Source of the DNA: Alphaproteobacteria bacterium
Lineage (GTDB): Bacteria > Pseudomonadota > Alphaproteobacteria > Micropepsales > Micropepsaceae
Direction: 5' to 3'
NCBI GenBank assembly: GCA_028871345.1
Contig: JAGWNK010000003.1
Span: forward strand, 62,001-126,000
Length of the DNA: 64,000 nt
Positions 19,164 through 28,767 of the stretch are shown here, one piece after another (position 1 is the first letter of the stretch; every line of letters begins with the position of its first letter). The notes beneath the pieces were generated by a model. It made no database searches, was not told where the DNA came from, and saw nothing but the letters and a program-made list of their open reading frames with translations. Position numbers and translations under genes: made by a program.

Positions 19164-20252
19164 GTGAACCACCGCAAACGGCCAATCCGACACGCCGCGC
19201 GCAGCGCCGCGGCCGAACCCGACCGGGGCCGCAAGAGATCCACGATCAACGACATCGCGCGGATGGCCAACGTCTCCAAGAAGACGGTGTCGCGCGTCAT
19301 CAACGATTCCCCCTTCGTGAAGGAGGAGACCCGCCTCAAGATCAACGAGATCATCCGCGAACTTGGCTTCGTCCCCGATCCCCAGGCGCGCGGGCTGGCG
19401 TTCCGCCGCTCGTTTCTGATCGGCATGATCTACGACAATCCCACCGCGCAATACGTGGTGAACATGCAGCAGGGCATCCTCGACGCCATGAAGGGCACGA
19501 GCTTCGAACTCGTCATCCGCCCCTGCGACCGGCAGACGCCGACCTTCCTCGCCGACATGCGCAGCTTCGTCGAGCGGCAGAAGCTGTTCGGCGTGGTGCT
19601 GACGCCGTCGGTGTCGGAAGACGACCGGCTGGTGAAGCTGCTGCACGACATCGACTGCCCCTATGTGCGCATCGCTTCGGTGTCGCTCGACAGCGCGGCG
19701 ACGATGGTGGTGACCCACGATTGCGAAGGCGCCGCCGACGCGGCGCGCCACCTCGCCGATCTCGGCCATCACCTCATAGCCCACATTTCCGGGCCGCCGA
19801 CCTTCCGCTCGGCGCACGAGCGCCGGCGCGGATTCACCGAGGCGCTGGCGGCGCGCGCCATCAAGATCAGAGCGGGCTACGACCGCGAAGGGGCCTACAC
19901 CTTCGACAGCGGCATCGCCCTGGCGCAGGAGCTCCTGAAGCTCAAGCCGCGGCCGACGGCTATCTTCACCGGCAACGACGAAATGGCGGCCGGCGTCTAC
20001 AAGGTGGCCCACGACATGGGCCTCAGCATCCCGCACGACCTGTCGGTGATCGGCTTCGACGACAGCCCGGTGGCGACGCGGCTGTGGCCGGTGCTGACGA
20101 CGGTGCGCCTGCCGATCCGCGACATGGGGCGCATGGCGGCGGAGAAGCTGATTAAGCGGCGCAGCGAGCGGCGCGCCCACGCCGAGGACGTCACCGAGGT
20201 GATCCCCTCGCTCATCGTGCGGGAATCCACGGGGCCGGCGTCGCGCCCATGA
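19164..20252 (+). CDS. LacI-family transcriptional regulator
   Basis: [56 protein letters not shown]; periplasmic-binding-like C domain. Confidence 0.95.
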   Translation: MNHRKRPIRHAARSAAAEPDRGRKRSTINDIARMANVSKKTVSRVINDSPFVKEETRLKINEIIRELGFVPDPQARGLAFRRSFLIGMIYDNPTAQYVVNMQQGILDAMKGTSFELVIRPCDRQTPTFLADMRSFVERQKLFGVVLTPSVSEDDRLVKLLHDIDCPYVRIASVSLDSAATMVVTHDCEGAADAARHLADLGHHLIAHISGPPTFRSAHERRRGFTEALAARAIKIRAGYDREGAYTFDSGIALAQELLKLKPRPTAIFTGNDEMAAGVYKVAHDMGLSIPHDLSVIGFDDSPVATRLWPVLTTVRLPIRDMGRMAAEKLIKRRSERRAHAEDVTEVIPSLIVRESTGPASRP

Positions 20253-20284
20253 AGGCCATTGCGCGCGCCTCCGTCCAGGAGTTA

Positions 20285-20299
20285 TGACACCGGTTACCA
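20285..20299. promoter_or_regulatory. Putative LacI-family operator TGACACCGGTTACCA upstream of kduI
   Basis: Same 15-mer as 19067-19081 in inverse orientation. Confidence 0.75.
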
Positions 20300-20319
20300 A
20301 AAGCACCGCGGGGGTTCCG

Positions 20320-21168
20320 ATGTTCAAGAAGGTCTATCACGCGACCCATCCCGACAGCTTGGCCGGGATCGACAATGAGACCTTGCGCGACCGCTACCTG
20401 ATCGGCGGCCTGTTCGCGGCGGACGAGGTGGTCCTCAATTACCTCCATGTCGAACGCCTGGTCATCGGCGGCGCCGCCCCGGTGAGGAAGGCGGTGAAGC
20501 TGCCGGCGCAGACCGAGCCCAAATCCGCCGAAGGCAAGCCGTTCCTGGAGCGGCGCGAGCTCGGCATCGTCAATGTCGGCGAAGGGGCAGGGCGCGTCAC
20601 CCTCGACGGCAAGCGATACGACGTGGCGCCGCGCGACGGGCTTTATGCGCCCATGGGCACGGCCGACGTCGTGTTCGAAACCGACGATGCCGCAAGACTC
20701 GCCAAGTTCTACCTCGCTTCGACCCCGGCGCACGCCCGCTTCGAAGCGGTCAAGATCTCGATCGAAAAGGCGGTGCCGCTCGAGCGCGGCTCGCTGGCGC
20801 AATCCAACGAACGCACGATCTACCAGTACTTCGTGCCGGCGACCTGCAGGACGGCGCAACTGCTTCTGGGCGTGACCTTCCTCAAGACCGGCAGCGTATG
20901 GAACACCATGCCGCCGCATCTCCACGACCGGCGCGCCGAAGCCTATTTCTACTTCAACCTGAAGAAGGACGACCGCGTCTTCCACTTCATGGGGGAGCCC
21001 GACGCCATGCGCCACATCCTCATCGCCAACGACGAGGCCGTGGTGTCGCCGCCCTGGTCGATCCATATGGGCGCAGGCACCAGCAATTACGCCTTCATCT
21101 GGGCGATGGGCGGCGAAAACCTCGATTACACCGACATGAACGTCCTCGACATCTGCCAGCTGAAATAG
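20320..21168 (+). CDS. kduI: 5-dehydro-4-deoxy-D-glucuronate isomerase
   Basis: [71 protein letters not shown] metal site. Confidence 0.96.
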   Translation: MFKKVYHATHPDSLAGIDNETLRDRYLIGGLFAADEVVLNYLHVERLVIGGAAPVRKAVKLPAQTEPKSAEGKPFLERRELGIVNVGEGAGRVTLDGKRYDVAPRDGLYAPMGTADVVFETDDAARLAKFYLASTPAHARFEAVKISIEKAVPLERGSLAQSNERTIYQYFVPATCRTAQLLLGVTFLKTGSVWNTMPPHLHDRRAEAYFYFNLKKDDRVFHFMGEPDAMRHILIANDEAVVSPPWSIHMGAGTSNYAFIWAMGGENLDYTDMNVLDICQLK

Positions 21169-21176
21169 GAGCCGAC

Positions 21177-21932
21177 ATGGACAATCCCTTCAGCCTCGAA
21201 GGCAAAGTGGCGCTGGTGACGGGGGCCAATACGGGCCTCGGCCAGGGCATTGCCGTGGCCCTCGCCGAAGCGGGCGCCGACATCGCGGTGGCGGGCTTCG
21301 TGACGCCCACCGAAACCGAAGCCATGATCAAGAAGATCGGGCGGCGCTTTCTTTCGATCGACGCCAACCTGATGAGCCTGGCGCCCATCGCGGGCGTCGT
21401 CGCCGCCACCGTGAAGGGGCTGGGCAAGATCGACATCCTGGTCAACAACGCCGGCATGATCCGCCGCGCGGATTCGCTGGAATTCAGCGAGAAGGACTGG
21501 GACGACGTCATGAACGTCAACGTCAAGGCCGTGTTCTTCATGTGCCAGGCCGCGGGCCGCGAGTTCGTCAAGCAGGGGGGCGGCAAGATCATCAACATCG
21601 CCTCGATGCTGTCGTTCCAGGGCGGCATCCGCGTGCCGTCCTACACGGCCTCGAAGAGCGGCGTGGCCGGCATCACGCGCCTGCTCGCCAACGAATGGGC
21701 GTCGAAGAACATCAACGTCAACGCCATCGCTCCGGGCTACATGGCGACGGACAACACCCAGCAGCTGCGCGACGATCCCGAGCGTTCGAAGGCGATCCTC
21801 GACCGCATCCCGGCGGGACGCTGGGGTGAACCCAAGGACGTGGGCGGAACGGCGGTGTTCCTGGCGTCGCGCGCGGCCGATTACCTGAACGGCGCCGTCA
21901 TTCCGGTCGATGGCGGCTGGCTGGCACGCTGA
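21177..21932 (+). CDS. kduD: 2-deoxy-D-gluconate 3-dehydrogenase (SDR)
   Basis: FSLEGKVALVTGANTGLGQGIAVALAEAGADIA, YTASKSG, NVNAIAPGYMATDNT. Confidence 0.95.
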   Translation: MDNPFSLEGKVALVTGANTGLGQGIAVALAEAGADIAVAGFVTPTETEAMIKKIGRRFLSIDANLMSLAPIAGVVAATVKGLGKIDILVNNAGMIRRADSLEFSEKDWDDVMNVNVKAVFFMCQAAGREFVKQGGGKIINIASMLSFQGGIRVPSYTASKSGVAGITRLLANEWASKNINVNAIAPGYMATDNTQQLRDDPERSKAILDRIPAGRWGEPKDVGGTAVFLASRAADYLNGAVIPVDGGWLAR

Positions 21933-22191
21933 CATTGCGGCTCATTCTGAATTGGTGGATGGACAGTTGGGCGCCCATCGCGGGTGCGCGCCCTGTCCTG
22001 ACCTCCAAACCTTTGAAAAATCATCGCTTTAAGAGCGGCCGCCGGCCCGGCCAAAACCTGCGCATGTGGCTCGATTGCATCAAGGCGGAGCATGCGTCCT
22101 GATGTTGCCATAATGCATCTATTCGCGGCCTTCGCATCGACGCCTGTCGGATTGGCTTGTGCGGTATCGCGGGTATTCTGTATGGTCTTCC

Positions 22192-22205
22192 TGCTACCGG
22201 TGTCA
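22192..22205. promoter_or_regulatory. Operator-like site TGCTACCGGTGTCA
   Basis: One perfect half (ACCGGTGTCA), 2 mismatches to the TGACACCGGTGTCA palindrome. Confidence 0.55.
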
Positions 22206-22223
22206 TTTCCGGATGACAGGGGA

Positions 22224-22237
22224 TGACACCGGTGTCA
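22224..22237. promoter_or_regulatory. LacI-family operator TGACACCGGTGTCA (perfect palindrome)
   Basis: 14-bp perfect palindrome upstream of the TonB-dependent receptor gene. Confidence 0.8.
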
Positions 22238-22321
22238 AACGGGGAAGAAATCGCAACGATGCTGCCGTCTTGAATGGGCACGGGCGGCCAACGCCCGGAG
22301 ACGGCAGGAGGGAGGGTATCA

Positions 22322-25300
22322 GTGTTGAAGTCAAACCTGACTCGAGCTGCGTCTTCGCGGCTGATGACCGGCGCGTCCGCGGTCGCGCTGCTGGCCATGA
22401 TCGGCACCACGGCGCTGGCACAAGAGACGATGGAAACGGTCACCGTCACCGGCTTCCGCGAAAGCCTGGAAAAGGCGTTGGACCTCAAGCGCACCGCGCT
22501 CGATGCGTCCGATTCGATCATGGCGGAAGACATCGCGAAATTCCCGGACATGAACGTGTCCGAATCGCTGCAACGCATCCCGGGCGTGGCGATCACGCGC
22601 GAAGCGGGCGAGGGCCGTGAAATCATGGTGCGCGGCCTCGGCGCGCAGTTCACCCGCGTGCGCATCAACGGCATCGAAGCCATGGCGACGGTGGGCTCGC
22701 AGGACGTCTCGACCTCCGGCGGCGGCACCAACCGCGGGCGCGCCTTCGACTTCAACGTCTTCGCCTCCGACCTCTTCAACAAACTGACGGTCCACAAGTC
22801 GGCTTCGGCTTCGCTGGAAGAAGGTTCGCTGGGCGCCACCGTCGACCTGTCGACGGCCCATCCCTTCGATTATGCGGGCTTCGTGTTCACGGCCTCGGCG
22901 CAGGGCGGCTACCAGGATCTCGCCGGCAGCTTCAATCCGCGCGCGGCGGCCCTGATCTCGGACACCTTCGCCGGCGGCAAGCTGGGCGCCCTTCTCACGG
23001 TGGCCTATGCCGTCACCAACACGATGGAAGCCGGCACCAGTTCGGTGCGGTGGCTGAACAACACCAACACCAGCTCGACGGGCTCGATCTCGACCAGCTA
23101 CAATTTCGGCCACGTCAACGGCGCCACCAGCGGAGCGGATTTCGACGCGGCAAACGCCGCCTTCAAGCCCCGCTTCCCGCGCTATGACATCGTTCCGACC
23201 AAGTCCAAGCGCCTCGGCATCACCGCTTCGCTGCAATGGCAGCCCGACGACGACACGCTGTTCACCGTCGACGGGATGTATGCGGACTTCGCCCAGGAGC
23301 GCAACGAGTACTACATCGAGGCGCCGTCGTTCAGCACTTCGGGGACGTCGACCGGCGGCTCCTATGTCGACACCAATACCAGCGCGACGATGTATTACCG
23401 CACGCTCGGCATCAAGTATCAGAGCCTGATCAACTTCGATGCCGGCGATCTGGCGAGCAAGACCGGCGTCGATGCGGTGGGCAACGCCACGACGACGCTC
23501 AACCGCGCCGAGGTGATCGGCGTGGGACTGCGCGACGAACACCGCCTCGACCATCTCGACACGCGCTTCATGCAGGTGACCATCGACGGCACGCACACCT
23601 TCTCGGAGGACTTCAAGGTCCACATCCTGGGCGGCTGGACGGAATCGCATCACCGCAACCCCGTCCAGACGACGCTGATGGCGGATTACGGCTGCTTCGG
23701 AACGACCAGCAGCACGACGGGCTGCGGTGCGGGGACGGCTTCCGACCCGTTCATCTACGACTACAGCCACGGCGACATGCCGCTGCTCAACTTCGGAAAC
23801 GTAGACGTCACCTCGACCTCGGGCTGGTTCTTGTCGAACATCCGCGAGCGCGAGGAGTTCGCCTACAATTCATTCCGTTCCGCGCAGGCCGATTTCGAGT
23901 TCGATGCGTCGAGCGAGGTGAAATTCACCGGCGGGTTCGATTTCCGCAACTACGGCTACGGCACGCTCGAACTGCGGCGTTCGACCGGCGTGGCCGGCTC
24001 GACGACGGAAGCCAGCTCGCTGTCCGCGGCCACCCGATCGGTGCCGCTGGCGACCTACACCAGCCTGATAACGCTTCCGAAGGTCGGCGCCCCGGCGGGT
24101 TCGGACACCACCTGGTTCACCTTCGACTTCAACAAGGCGGCCTCGGCCCTGCAGATCGGGGACCCGTCCGTCTTCCCGATGTCGATGGATCCCGGCTATT
24201 CCAACACCGGCACCGTGCGGGAGAACGACTTCGGCGGCTGGCTGCAGATGACTTGGGACACCTCGGTCTACGGCCTGCCGTTCCGCGGCGACGTGGGCGG
24301 ACGCTACATCCTGACCGAGTCGCAGTCCGTGGGTTATTCGCTGATCAACGGCACGGTGACGCCGATCCAGGGCCATCACGTCTATCACGACTTCCTGCCG
24401 GCCCTGAACATGGTCCTCGAACCGTGGCAGGACTTTCTGGTGCGCTTCAACGCCAGCTACGCCATGTCGCGGCCGAACATGACGAGCATGCTGCCGACCG
24501 GCTCGGTGGCGGTCACCGGCAGCAACGCCGGCGCCAAAGTCGGCAATCCGTCCCTCAATCCGACGCGGTCGAAGAACCTCGACCTGGCCTTCGAGTGGTA
24601 TTACGGCAAGGGGGCGCTGTTCTCGGTGGCCGGCTTCTGGAAGCACATCGACACCTTCATCCAGAACCGCCAGTCGACCGGGACGGCGGCGGAGAATCCC
24701 TTCGGGCTCGAGAGCGCCGCCTTCGTATCGGCCTGCGGCGGCACCGGCAGCGACTGGAGCACGATCACGGCGCCCTACTGCATCGCGAACGGCGGGGCGA
24801 ACATGCAATGGACCTACACCGCGACGGTGAACGCCAAGGGCGCGCCACTGTACGGCACCGAGATCAACTGGCAGCAGCCGCTCGATTTCCTGCCCAAACC
24901 GTTCGACAGCTTCGGCCTGCTGGGCAACTTCACTTACGTCCAGGCGCGGCAGTCCTACTATTCGGCGCCCAGCGCCCTCCACCCCAACGGCCAGCTGATC
25001 ATGACGGAAGACCTCGTCAACCTGTCGCGCATCAGCTACAACGGCACGGTCTATTACGACGACGGGACGCTGCAGGCGCGCGTCACCGGCGCCTTCCGCA
25101 GCCACTACCTGATCAACTCCAACATCGCGTCGAACAACAACAACTACGGCATCTTCAGCAAATCGACGTTCAATCTCGACGCCTCGGCATCCTACAAGTT
25201 CAGCGAAGAGTTGATGTTCACCTTCGATGCGCTGAACCTGACGGACCAGGCCAGCAACATCGTGGCCGACAAGTACGCGCAGCGTTCGTACCAGTATCAC

Positions 25301-25345
25301 AAGACCGGCCCTGTCTATTATCTGGGCGTCAAGTACACGTACTGA
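22322..25345 (+). CDS. TonB-dependent receptor (probable oligouronide/carbohydrate uptake)
   Basis: Signal peptide to TTALAQ; plug ESLQRIPGVAITREAGEGREIMVRGLGAQFTRVRING; C-terminal VYYLGVKYTY. GTG 22322 has ggaggg RBS; ORF opens upstream to 22274. Confidence 0.93.
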   Translation: MLKSNLTRAASSRLMTGASAVALLAMIGTTALAQETMETVTVTGFRESLEKALDLKRTALDASDSIMAEDIAKFPDMNVSESLQRIPGVAITREAGEGREIMVRGLGAQFTRVRINGIEAMATVGSQDVSTSGGGTNRGRAFDFNVFASDLFNKLTVHKSASASLEEGSLGATVDLSTAHPFDYAGFVFTASAQGGYQDLAGSFNPRAAALISDTFAGGKLGALLTVAYAVTNTMEAGTSSVRWLNNTNTSSTGSISTSYNFGHVNGATSGADFDAANAAFKPRFPRYDIVPTKSKRLGITASLQWQPDDDTLFTVDGMYADFAQERNEYYIEAPSFSTSGTSTGGSYVDTNTSATMYYRTLGIKYQSLINFDAGDLASKTGVDAVGNATTTLNRAEVIGVGLRDEHRLDHLDTRFMQVTIDGTHTFSEDFKVHILGGWTESHHRNPVQTTLMADYGCFGTTSSTTGCGAGTASDPFIYDYSHGDMPLLNFGNVDVTSTSGWFLSNIREREEFAYNSFRSAQADFEFDASSEVKFTGGFDFRNYGYGTLELRRSTGVAGSTTEASSLSAATRSVPLATYTSLITLPKVGAPAGSDTTWFTFDFNKAASALQIGDPSVFPMSMDPGYSNTGTVRENDFGGWLQMTWDTSVYGLPFRGDVGGRYILTESQSVGYSLINGTVTPIQGHHVYHDFLPALNMVLEPWQDFLVRFNASYAMSRPNMTSMLPTGSVAVTGSNAGAKVGNPSLNPTRSKNLDLAFEWYYGKGALFSVAGFWKHIDTFIQNRQSTGTAAENPFGLESAAFVSACGGTGSDWSTITAPYCIANGGANMQWTYTATVNAKGAPLYGTEINWQQPLDFLPKPFDSFGLLGNFTYVQARQSYYSAPSALHPNGQLIMTEDLVNLSRISYNGTVYYDDGTLQARVTGAFRSHYLINSNIASNNNNYGIFSKSTFNLDASASYKFSEELMFTFDALNLTDQASNIVADKYAQRSYQYHKTGPVYYLGVKYTY

Positions 25346-25370
25346 TCCTTTCCAATCCGAAGACTCGCGC

Positions 25371-25404
25371 GCGCCGGGGACATCGTCCCCGGCGCTTTTC
25401 TTTG
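25371..25404 (+). terminator. Rho-independent terminator after the TonB receptor gene
   Basis: GCGCCGGGGA-CATCG-TCCCCGGCGC perfect 10-bp stem followed by TTTTCTTT. Confidence 0.85.
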
Positions 25405-25494
25405 GCGCCGGTCGAGGTGCGCCAGGCGCGGATGCCCCGCGGCTTGAGGGGGCCGCCGCTTGAACGGGCGGGGCGAATGCGCTAGAAACTCAAT

Positions 25495-25508
25495 TGACAC
25501 CGGTGTCA
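25495..25508. promoter_or_regulatory. LacI-family operator TGACACCGGTGTCA (perfect palindrome) upstream of eda-kdgK
   Basis: Identical 14-mer to 22224-22237. Confidence 0.8.
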
Positions 25509-25662
25509 AAAAGGCGACGGCGAGCGGTTCCCGAGGGAGCCGCCGGGGCTTGCGCGAGATGGCGCCCCATGTCGCGGCTCGCAGGCGCGCCGCATCGAAT
25601 GAGCAGGTTGCGTCCGGCGCGGAAGGGCGTTGAATGGCGCCGGCGTTCAGGGAGAACACGAC

Positions 25663-26337
25663 ATGGCAGCGAAGGATCGCCTCACCGTCCTGGCGGCGAT
25701 GATGGAGCAGGGGGTGATCCCCGTCTTCTATCACCCCGATGCCGAAGCCTGCACGGCCGTGATCCAGGCCTGCGCCAACGGCGGGGCGAAATGCATCGAG
25801 TTCACCAACCGCGGCGATTTCGCCACGCATGTCTTTCTCGAGGTGACGCGCCATTTCGCCAAGGCGGACAAGAGCGTCATCATGGGCGTGGGCTCGGTGG
25901 TCGATGCGCCGACGGCGGGCCTCTACATCGCCAACGGCGCGAATTTCGTCGTCGGACCCGTGCTCAATGCCGATGTCGCAAAGCTGTGCAACCGCCGCAC
26001 CATCGCCTACAGCCCCGGCTGCGGCTCCGCCTCGGAAGTCTCCTACGCCCAGGAACTGGGCTGCGAGATCGTCAAGATCTTTCCGGGCTCCTGCGTCGGG
26101 GGCCCCGAATTCGTCAAGAACATCCTGGGGCCCATGCCGTGGACCAAGCTGATGCCGACGGGCGGCGTCGATCCCACCGAGGAATCGCTGTCGAAATGGT
26201 TCGGCGCGGGCATCGTGGCGGCCGGCATCGGCTCCAAGCTCATCACCTCCGACCTCCTCAAGGCCAAGGATTACGCCGGCATCGAGAAGAAGGTCGCCGA
26301 GACCGTGGCGCTGATCAGGAAAATACGCGGGAAGTGA
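25663..26337 (+). CDS. eda: Bifunctional 4-hydroxy-2-oxoglutarate/KDPG aldolase
   Basis: GVIPVFYHPDAEACTAVIQACANGGAKCIEFTNRG, FVVGPVLNADVAKLCNRR, VKIFPGS, PTGGV. Confidence 0.95.
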   Translation: MAAKDRLTVLAAMMEQGVIPVFYHPDAEACTAVIQACANGGAKCIEFTNRGDFATHVFLEVTRHFAKADKSVIMGVGSVVDAPTAGLYIANGANFVVGPVLNADVAKLCNRRTIAYSPGCGSASEVSYAQELGCEIVKIFPGSCVGGPEFVKNILGPMPWTKLMPTGGVDPTEESLSKWFGAGIVAAGIGSKLITSDLLKAKDYAGIEKKVAETVALIRKIRGK

Positions 26338-26338
26338 C

Positions 26339-27445
26339 ATGGCAGACGAAATCCTGAAAATCCGCCCCGCCAGCGAATGCCGGTGGGACTGCGTGTCGTT
26401 CGGCGAGATCATGCTGCGCTTCGATCCCGGCTTCGGGCGGGTGCGCAATGCGCGGCAGTTCCAGGTGTGGGAAGGCGGCGGCGAGTACAACGTGGCGCGC
26501 GCCATGCGCAAGTGCTGGGGCAAGCGGTCCTCCGTCGTCACCGCCCTGCCCAAGAACGATCTCGGCTGGCTGGTGGAGGATTTCATCTGCCAGGGCGGGG
26601 TCGACACCTCGCACATTCTGTGGCGCGAGTTCGACGGCATCGGCCGCAACACCCGCGTCGGCCTCAACTTCACCGAGAAGGGCTTCGGCATCCGCGCAGC
26701 GCTCGGCTGCTCGGACCGCGCCAATTCCGCCGCCTCGCAGATCAAGCCGGGCGAGGTGGACTGGGACAAGCTTTTCGGCGAGGAAGGCGTGCGCTGGTTC
26801 CATACCGGCGGCATCTTCGCGGCACTGGCCCCCAACACATCGGAAGCGGTGATCGAAGCGGTTGAGGCGGCCCGCAGGCACGGCACCATCGTGGCCTACG
26901 ACCTCAACTACCGCGCCTCGCTGTGGAAGAGCCAGGGCGGCAAGGAAGGGGCGCAGAAGGTCAACCGCAAGATCGCCGAACATGTCGACGTCATGATCGG
27001 CAACGAGGAGGACTTCACCGCCTGCCTCGGCTTCCAGGTGGAAGGCCTCGACGAGCACATCTCCAAGATCGATCCCGCCAACTTCAAGAAGATGATCGCG
27101 GCGGCCGTGAAGCAGTTTCCGAACTTCAAGGTGGCGGCGACCACGCTGCGCAACGCCAAGACCGCGACCTTCAACGACTGGGGCGCGGTGATCTGGGCGG
27201 GGGGAAATTTCTACGAGGCGCCGATGCGCGAGAACCTCGAGATCTACGACCGCGTGGGCGGCGGCGACGGGTTCGCCTCGGGCCTCGCTTACGGCTTCCT
27301 CGAGGGCAAAGGCCCGCAGGCCGCGGTGGAATACGGTGCGGCGCACGGCGCCCTGGCGATGACGACGCCCGGCGACACCTCGATGGTCAACGTCAAGGAA
27401 GTGGAAGCCGTGATGAAGGGCAAAGGCGCGCGGGTGATTCGGTAA
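26339..27445 (+). CDS. kdgK: 2-keto-3-deoxygluconate kinase (PfkB family)
   Basis: VSFGEIMLRFDPG, AYDLNYRASLWKS, RVGGGDGFASGLAYGF; directly follows eda. Confidence 0.92.
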   Translation: MADEILKIRPASECRWDCVSFGEIMLRFDPGFGRVRNARQFQVWEGGGEYNVARAMRKCWGKRSSVVTALPKNDLGWLVEDFICQGGVDTSHILWREFDGIGRNTRVGLNFTEKGFGIRAALGCSDRANSAASQIKPGEVDWDKLFGEEGVRWFHTGGIFAALAPNTSEAVIEAVEAARRHGTIVAYDLNYRASLWKSQGGKEGAQKVNRKIAEHVDVMIGNEEDFTACLGFQVEGLDEHISKIDPANFKKMIAAAVKQFPNFKVAATTLRNAKTATFNDWGAVIWAGGNFYEAPMRENLEIYDRVGGGDGFASGLAYGFLEGKGPQAAVEYGAAHGALAMTTPGDTSMVNVKEVEAVMKGKGARVIR

Positions 27446-27618
27446 GGGCGCCGCGGCCGACTCCCGAAGGGTCATAAGTCCCGTCGCGCGAAGCAATTCT
27501 CAGCCGCGGGGCGGCCGCATTACCGCCGTTCTCAACAGGATGTCGCCGGCATCGGCGGCGTGCAATGCACCGTGGAAAAGTGCGATGATCGACCGGAGCA
27601 AAGGCTCGGGACGATCGG

Positions 27619-28758
27619 ATGGCTGTGGTTCACATCATGGGCTTGGCGGTGGCGGGCCTCGCGCTGGCCGGTGCCCTCTACACGGCGCTGACGGCGATCC
27701 TGGCCTGCCGCTTTCGAGCGACGCCGGACAAGGCGGCAGCGTCTCTGCCCCCCATGTCGGTGCTCAAGCCGCTGCACGGCGACGAACCGGCCCTGGACCT
27801 GAATCTCGAGACCTATTTCGTGCAGGACTATCCGGCGCCGTATCAGCTGCTGTTCGGCGTGCAGAGCCGCAGCGACGCCGCCATCGCCACGGTGGAGCGG
27901 CTGCGGGCGCGCCATCCGGAAGTGGATGCGACCCTGGTGATCGACGGGCGCAGCCATGGAACCAATGCCAAAGTTTCGAATCTCGTCAATATGAGCGCGT
28001 CGATCCGGCACGGCCTCGTAGTGGTCAGCGACAGCGACATCTCGGTGCCGCCGACCTATCTGCGCGAACTTGCCGTCGCGCTGGAGCCCGACACGGTCGG
28101 TGCGGTGACCTGTCCCTATACGGGGTGGGCGGCGCGGGGCGCGGGGTCGCTGTTCTGCGCCATGGGCATCAATTTCCATTTCCTGCCCAACGCGCTGGCG
28201 GGCGTGGCGCTGGGGCTTGTGACCCCCTGTTTCGGTTCCACCATCGCGGTGAAAGGCGCCGTGCTGGCCGAGATCGGCGGCTTCGCCGCCTTCGCCAATT
28301 TCCTCGCCGATGATTACGAGATCGGACGCGCGGTCCGTGCCACCGGGCGGAGGGTGCCCGTTGCTCCGCCCATGGTGCGCCATGCGTGCGGCGAAAACAG
28401 CCTTTCGGAATGGTTCTCCCATGAGTTGCGCTGGCAGCGCACGACCCGCGTGATCGCGGCCGCCGGCCATGCCGGCAGCATCATCACCTATCCCATTCCC
28501 CTAGGGCTCCTGGGGGCAATTCTGCTGGGATTTTCAGGATTCGGCGTGGCCGTCCTCGCCACTACCGTCCTCTCGCGCGTCGTGCTCAAATGGCGGCTCG
28601 AACGGCATTTCGGTTTCGACGGGGGATCCTTCTGGATGCTGCCGGCAGCGGACCTGTTGTCGTTCGCCATCTTTCTGGTATCGCTGTTCGGCGGCCGGGT
28701 GGAGTGGAGAGGCGCGCGTCTCAAGGTCGACCATGACGGCGCCCTGTTGCAGCGGTGA
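27619..28758 (+). CDS. hpnI: Hopanoid glycosyltransferase HpnI (ceramide-glucosyltransferase-like)
   Basis: MSVLKPLHGDEPALDLNLETYFVQDYPAPYQLLFGVQ, VVSDSDISVPPTYLRELA; next to hpnJ-hpnK. Confidence 0.93.
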   Translation: MAVVHIMGLAVAGLALAGALYTALTAILACRFRATPDKAAASLPPMSVLKPLHGDEPALDLNLETYFVQDYPAPYQLLFGVQSRSDAAIATVERLRARHPEVDATLVIDGRSHGTNAKVSNLVNMSASIRHGLVVVSDSDISVPPTYLRELAVALEPDTVGAVTCPYTGWAARGAGSLFCAMGINFHFLPNALAGVALGLVTPCFGSTIAVKGAVLAEIGGFAAFANFLADDYEIGRAVRATGRRVPVAPPMVRHACGENSLSEWFSHELRWQRTTRVIAAAGHAGSIITYPIPLGLLGAILLGFSGFGVAVLATTVLSRVVLKWRLERHFGFDGGSFWMLPAADLLSFAIFLVSLFGGRVEWRGARLKVDHDGALLQR

Positions 28759-28767
28759 GGTTTGTTG

